Assembly (NCBI GenBank): GCA_023700885.1
Contig: JAMPYA010000080.1
Span: 1-8,759, forward strand
Origin: Flavobacteriaceae bacterium
GTDB lineage: Bacteria > Bacteroidota > Bacteroidia > Flavobacteriales > Flavobacteriaceae
Reading direction: 5' to 3'
DNA length: 8,759 bases
The notes under the pieces were generated by a model that worked only from the letters and a program-made list of their open reading frames with translations, was not told the origin of the DNA and searched no databases. Shown here piece by piece: positions 5,889-8,759 of this stretch; position 1 is the first letter of the stretch, and every line of letters begins with the position of its first letter. A program made the translations under genes and the position numbers.

Positions 5889-7217
5889 ATGGAAGATATG
5901 CTCTTTTATGATCGTATGCAATTTGCATTTACGATTACTTTTCATTATTTATTTCCCCAATTAACAATGGGACTTTCTCTGTTAATTGTTTATTTTAAAT
6001 GGAAATATTTAAGAACCTTAAAAGACAAGTACAACTTTGCTGCCAAATTTTGGATGAAAATATTTGCTCTTAATTTTGCAATGGGAGTTGTTACCGGAAT
6101 TCCGATGGAATTTCAATTTGGAACTAATTGGGCTAAATTTTCAGAATTAACGGGCGGAATTATTGGTCAAACACTTGCTATGGAAGGAATGTTTTCCTTC
6201 TTTTTAGAATCTTCTTTCTTAGGTTTATTCTTATTTGGAGAAAAATTGCTGGGTCAAAAATTACATTTTCTTACCGGATTTTTAGTTTTTTTAGGTTCAT
6301 GGGCAAGTGGTTATTTAATAATTGCTACCCATTCTTGGATGCAAAATCCGGTTGGTTATGAAATTCTTGAAAACGGAAAATTTGTTTTAACAAATTTCTC
6401 TGAATTATTTTCAAACCCATGGTTAATGCCCGCTTTTTTGCATAACCAAATGGCATCATTAGTAACTAGTTCATTTGTTATGGCCGGAATTGGTGCTTTT
6501 TATTTATTAAATGATAAATTTTCTGTTTATGGAAAATTATTTGTAAAAACAGGAGTTGTATTTGGGTTAATTTCGAGCATTATTGTTGCAGTTCCTACCG
6601 GTGATATGATGGCTAAAAATGTAGTAAAATATCAGCCGGTTACTTTTGCAGCGATGGAAGGAATTTTTAAAACTGAAGAAGGCGTTGGAATTGCATTAAT
6701 TGGACAACCAAATATTAAAGAGCAAAAATTAGATAATAAAATTGAAGTTCCAAATATGTTGAGTTTTTTAACGTATCAAAAATGGGATGCAGAAATTAAA
6801 GGACTTAATGAATTTGATAAAAGCGTTCATCCTACCAATATTTCAGGATTGTATTATTCTTACCATATAATGGCTGGACTTGGAACCCTGTTTATTTTAT
6901 TAATGATGGGTGCTGTTTTTTTTCTTTGGAAACAAAAACTGTATACAACAAAATGGTTGCTCTGGTTATTAATGGCTTTTTTACCATTTCCATATATAGC
7001 TAATACTGCAGGATGGTACACTGCTGAATTAGGACGGCAGCCGTGGTTAGTTTATAATTTAATGCGTACTTCAGACGGAATTTCACCAACTGTTTCATCA
7101 GGAAACACCTTATTTACTTTGCTCGGATTTATTGGATTGTATTTATTATTAGGAATGTTATTCTTGATTTTGGTAGGAAAAATTATATATAAAGGCCCTA
7201 TAACAGTTAAACAATAG
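5889..7217 (+). CDS. cydA: Cytochrome bd quinol oxidase subunit I CydA
   Basis: CydA is the haem-carrying subunit of cytochrome bd, an inner-membrane oxidase that oxidises quinol and reduces oxygen to water with high oxygen affinity. Its 442 residues are shorter than E. coli CydA (about 520), consistent with the short-Q-loop subfamily. Key residues align with E. coli numbering without gaps through the first half: H19 (haem ligand), E99 and E107 (proton path), H185 (the b558 haem ligand, H186 in E. coli) and E257 in the Q-loop (QPVTFAAMEG). The Lys at E. coli position 252 is Thr here. M328 in YHIMAGLG is the candidate second b558 ligand. GWYTAELGRQPW (375-386) holds the conserved W376, E380 and R383 of the active-site region. 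Start 5889 gives MEDMLFYDR, normal for the family, and places H19 correctly. cydB follows after 2 bp. Confidence 0.97.
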   Translation: MEDMLFYDRMQFAFTITFHYLFPQLTMGLSLLIVYFKWKYLRTLKDKYNFAAKFWMKIFALNFAMGVVTGIPMEFQFGTNWAKFSELTGGIIGQTLAMEGMFSFFLESSFLGLFLFGEKLLGQKLHFLTGFLVFLGSWASGYLIIATHSWMQNPVGYEILENGKFVLTNFSELFSNPWLMPAFLHNQMASLVTSSFVMAGIGAFYLLNDKFSVYGKLFVKTGVVFGLISSIIVAVPTGDMMAKNVVKYQPVTFAAMEGIFKTEEGVGIALIGQPNIKEQKLDNKIEVPNMLSFLTYQKWDAEIKGLNEFDKSVHPTNISGLYYSYHIMAGLGTLFILLMMGAVFFLWKQKLYTTKWLLWLLMAFLPFPYIANTAGWYTAELGRQPWLVYNLMRTSDGISPTVSSGNTLFTLLGFIGLYLLLGMLFLILVGKIIYKGPITVKQ

Positions 7218-7219
7218 TT

Positions 7220-8296
7220 ATGGAAATATTTTGGTTTATTATTTTAATAGGAACAATTGTTATTTATGCCATTTTAGATGGATATGATTTTGGTGCTGGA
7301 ATTATTCATCTATTTTATGCCAAAGATGAAGCAGATAAAGTAGCTATTCATAAAGCAATAGGTCCTTTTTGGGATGCCAATGAAGTGTGGTTAATTGCTT
7401 TTGGTGGATTGATGTTTTTTGCTTTTCCAACTTTATATGCAAGTATTTTTAGTGGGTTTTATCTGCCTTTAATGATGATTTTGTGGCTGCTTATTTTTAG
7501 AGCATTAGGCCTTGAATTTAGAGGTGTTGTTAATAATCACTTATGGCATAGCTTATGGGATAAAGCTTTTGGTATATCTAGTTTACTCCTTGCTTTATTT
7601 TTTGGAGCAGCATTAGGTAATGTAGTGCGTGGAGTTAATTTAGGAGGAGTTGAATTAGCATTCTCTAAATATGAAGCACATTATTTTTTCACTCCATTAT
7701 GGAATGAAAACTTTTCTCCTTTATCTGTTCATGAGGGTATCTTAGATTGGTTTACTTTACTAATTGGAATATTATCTGTTGTAACATTAACCATTCACGG
7801 AGCTAATTGGATTATTTTTAAAACCAATAACAGCTTAAATGCTAAGTTAAAAAAACTTGTACCAAGATTGTCAATTGCCATGTTAATGTTAACAGTTGTA
7901 ACTATTTATTTATGGGTTTCACGGTTAAATGGTTCATTTGAAAATTTGACAAAATATCCAATTCTAAATGTTTTTCCAATTATTGCTGTTGTTGGAATTT
8001 TAGGACTTCTGTCTATTAATAAGTTTAAAAATGAAGGTTTTGGGTTTTTATTTTCATCCTTATTTATTTTTGGTGGCTTAGCTACAACTGCTTCGGTTTT
8101 ATTTCCCGTCTTTTTACCTTCAACAAATTCAATTAATCCTGCTTTGACTATATATAACACCGGAATAAATGATTATGGATATATGATAGGGTTTCAATGG
8201 TGGATTGTTGCTATTATTCTTGTAGTGATATATTTTATCATTCAACATAAAGTTTTTAAAGGTAAATTGGATCATATTGATTATGGAGATCATTAA
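7220..8296 (+). CDS. cydB: Cytochrome bd quinol oxidase subunit II CydB
   Basis: CydB is the second core membrane subunit of cytochrome bd and is needed for assembly and haem insertion with CydA. The 358-residue protein has about nine predicted membrane spans: roughly 3-20, 57-75, 77-97, 118-138, 175-195, 216-233, 252-266, 275-296 and 326-345. Family signatures include LDGYDFGAG (19-27), GPFWDANEVWLIAFGG (48-63), FRALGLEFRG (93-102), GNVVRGV (133-139), HGANW (193-197) and LFPVFLPST (294-302). It starts 2 bp after the cydA stop codon, so the two are translated together. No CydX-like small subunit of the usual kind is seen after it: the next ATG opens only an 8-codon frame. No cydC/cydD transporter genes are in the window, and they may lie elsewhere. 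There is no clear terminator between cydB and the next promoter. Confidence 0.97.
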   Translation: MEIFWFIILIGTIVIYAILDGYDFGAGIIHLFYAKDEADKVAIHKAIGPFWDANEVWLIAFGGLMFFAFPTLYASIFSGFYLPLMMILWLLIFRALGLEFRGVVNNHLWHSLWDKAFGISSLLLALFFGAALGNVVRGVNLGGVELAFSKYEAHYFFTPLWNENFSPLSVHEGILDWFTLLIGILSVVTLTIHGANWIIFKTNNSLNAKLKKLVPRLSIAMLMLTVVTIYLWVSRLNGSFENLTKYPILNVFPIIAVVGILGLLSINKFKNEGFGFLFSSLFIFGGLATTASVLFPVFLPSTNSINPALTIYNTGINDYGYMIGFQWWIVAIILVVIYFIIQHKVFKGKLDHIDYGDH

Positions 8297-8370
8297 TAAT
8301 AAGCTATGCTAGATTTTGTTAAATATTTCTAAAATAAATTTATTGAATAATAATAGTGTTAATATTGTGG

Positions 8371-8378
8371 TATCTTTG
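8371..8378 (+). promoter_or_regulatory. Promoter -7 box (TATCTTTG) upstream of the 98-residue ORF
   Basis: TATCTTTG, an exact TAnnTTTG match and identical to the ruvB box, ends 8 bp before the ATG at 8387. A -33 TTG at 8343-8345 is a few bases farther than the usual spacing. As at ruvB, the transcript would have almost no leader. Its presence supports the downstream ORF as a real, separately transcribed gene rather than the tail of the cyd operon. Confidence 0.65.
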
Positions 8379-8386
8379 AAGCCAAG

Positions 8387-8683
8387 ATGAAACTTTTTAA
8401 ATTAGTTGTTTTTAGAAATATGTTATTGATTACAATGCTATTGAGTGTTGGTAATCAGCTATACACTTCATCCTATTTTGATGCTTTTGCTAATAAATAC
8501 ATAAAAGTTAATTTAACTGAGAATATTTATGTAATTGATGTAGAAAGTATAGATTTTGATCAAACCTTTTTATTTTCAGATGAGATTTTAATTAAAGAGA
8601 TAATCTCTGAAAATATTCTTAAAGAAAAAACTCTTTTTTCATCCAAGATCTATTTGAACTCTTGGAAACCACCAAAGATATAA
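8387..8683 (+). CDS. Putative exported or membrane-anchored protein of unknown function
   Basis: I do not recognise this 98-residue protein. It begins with a basic start (MKLFKLVVFR) and a hydrophobic stretch, about residues 12-22 (MLLITMLLSVG), which could be an uncleaved anchor or a signal peptide with no lipobox cysteine. The rest is soluble and rich in Ile, Glu, Asp and Lys, with two short acidic segments (VIDVESIDFDQ, 48-58; FSDEILIKEI, 63-72), and it ends in WKPPKI. There are no cysteines and no histidines, which argues against a metal or haem site. An exact promoter box just upstream supports it as a real gene, and its base composition matches its neighbours. It may be the first gene of a unit that continues beyond the window. 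It is too large and too unlike CydX to be the small subunit of cytochrome bd. Confidence 0.6.
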   Translation: MKLFKLVVFRNMLLITMLLSVGNQLYTSSYFDAFANKYIKVNLTENIYVIDVESIDFDQTFLFSDEILIKEIISENILKEKTLFSSKIYLNSWKPPKI

Positions 8684-8759
8684 ACCCATTAATTTTAATC
8701 TGTATCTTTTATAATTTGACATTTGTTAGATTGTAAAATCTTTTAATAAAAAGTATTAA

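Noticed and set aside
7906..8160. 84-codon reverse-strand open frame inside cydB
   Set aside because: It is fully antisense to well-conserved cydB sequence and encodes a low-complexity Lys/Pro-rich product with no domain.
8306..8332. Possible CydX-like small subunit after cydB
   Set aside because: The frame is only 8 codons (MLDFVKYF), far shorter than CydX and without its hydrophobic helix.
8703..8710. TATCTTTT as a promoter for a gene beyond the window
   Set aside because: It lacks the final G of TAnnTTTG, and no downstream start codon is visible in the remaining 49 bp.
8728..8744. AGATT/AATCT hairpin followed by T residues near the window end
   Set aside because: A 5-bp AU-dominated stem and a short T run are too weak to call a terminator in such AT-rich sequence.
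1..8759. CRISPR arrays, tRNA/rRNA genes, insertion sequences, attachment sites
   Set aside because: I saw no spaced direct repeats, no tRNA-like cloverleaf or rRNA segment, no transposase and no flanking terminal repeats; most of the window is intact coding sequence.

Overview
The window reads as an AT-rich chromosomal segment of a Bacteroidota bacterium, most likely class Flavobacteriia. Four things support this: alternative complex III (Act) genes of the flavobacterial type, a RuvB and CydA whose sequences closely resemble flavobacterial ones as I recall them, three promoter boxes matching the Bacteroidota -7 consensus TAnnTTTG, and the lack of clear Shine-Dalgarno sequences. I cannot fix the genus. 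All genes are on the + strand.

Layout. (1) 1-3716: the 3' half of an act operon, with actC (5' end outside the window), actD, actE and actF. These encode the membrane and cytochrome c parts of alternative complex III, which oxidises menaquinol and reduces a c-type cytochrome. actC and actD overlap, but a 157-bp non-coding gap with a 24-bp near-perfect palindrome separates actD from actE. (2) 3720-3749: a strong intrinsic terminator closes the operon directly after actF, with no coxB/coxA genes for a haem-copper oxidase. (3) 3798-5481: a TAtcTTTG promoter, ruvB (Holliday junction helicase) and a tandem rhodanese-domain protein 14 bp downstream, ending in a weak AT-rich hairpin. (4) 5549-8296: a TAatTTTG promoter, a small heavy-metal-associated (HMA) domain protein, then cydA and cydB for the cytochrome bd quinol oxidase. 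(5) 8371-8683: a third TAtcTTTG promoter and a 98-residue putative exported protein of unknown function. The last 76 bp contain no recognisable gene.

How it fits together. The window carries two exits from the quinol pool. ActA-F pass electrons to cytochrome c and, from there, to an oxidase encoded elsewhere. CydAB is a copper-free oxidase that takes electrons straight from quinol to oxygen and is typically used at low oxygen. The metal-binding HMA protein appears to be co-transcribed with cydAB, which raises a metal-homeostasis link. ruvB and the rhodanese gene form their own unit between the two respiratory blocks.

I do not see a wholly new system here. The points most worth a second look are the apparent absence of coxBA after actF, the actD-actE gap and palindrome, the stand-alone tandem rhodanese that looks like the C-terminal half of a longer MBL-fold enzyme, the HMA-cydAB pairing, and the near-leaderless promoters.
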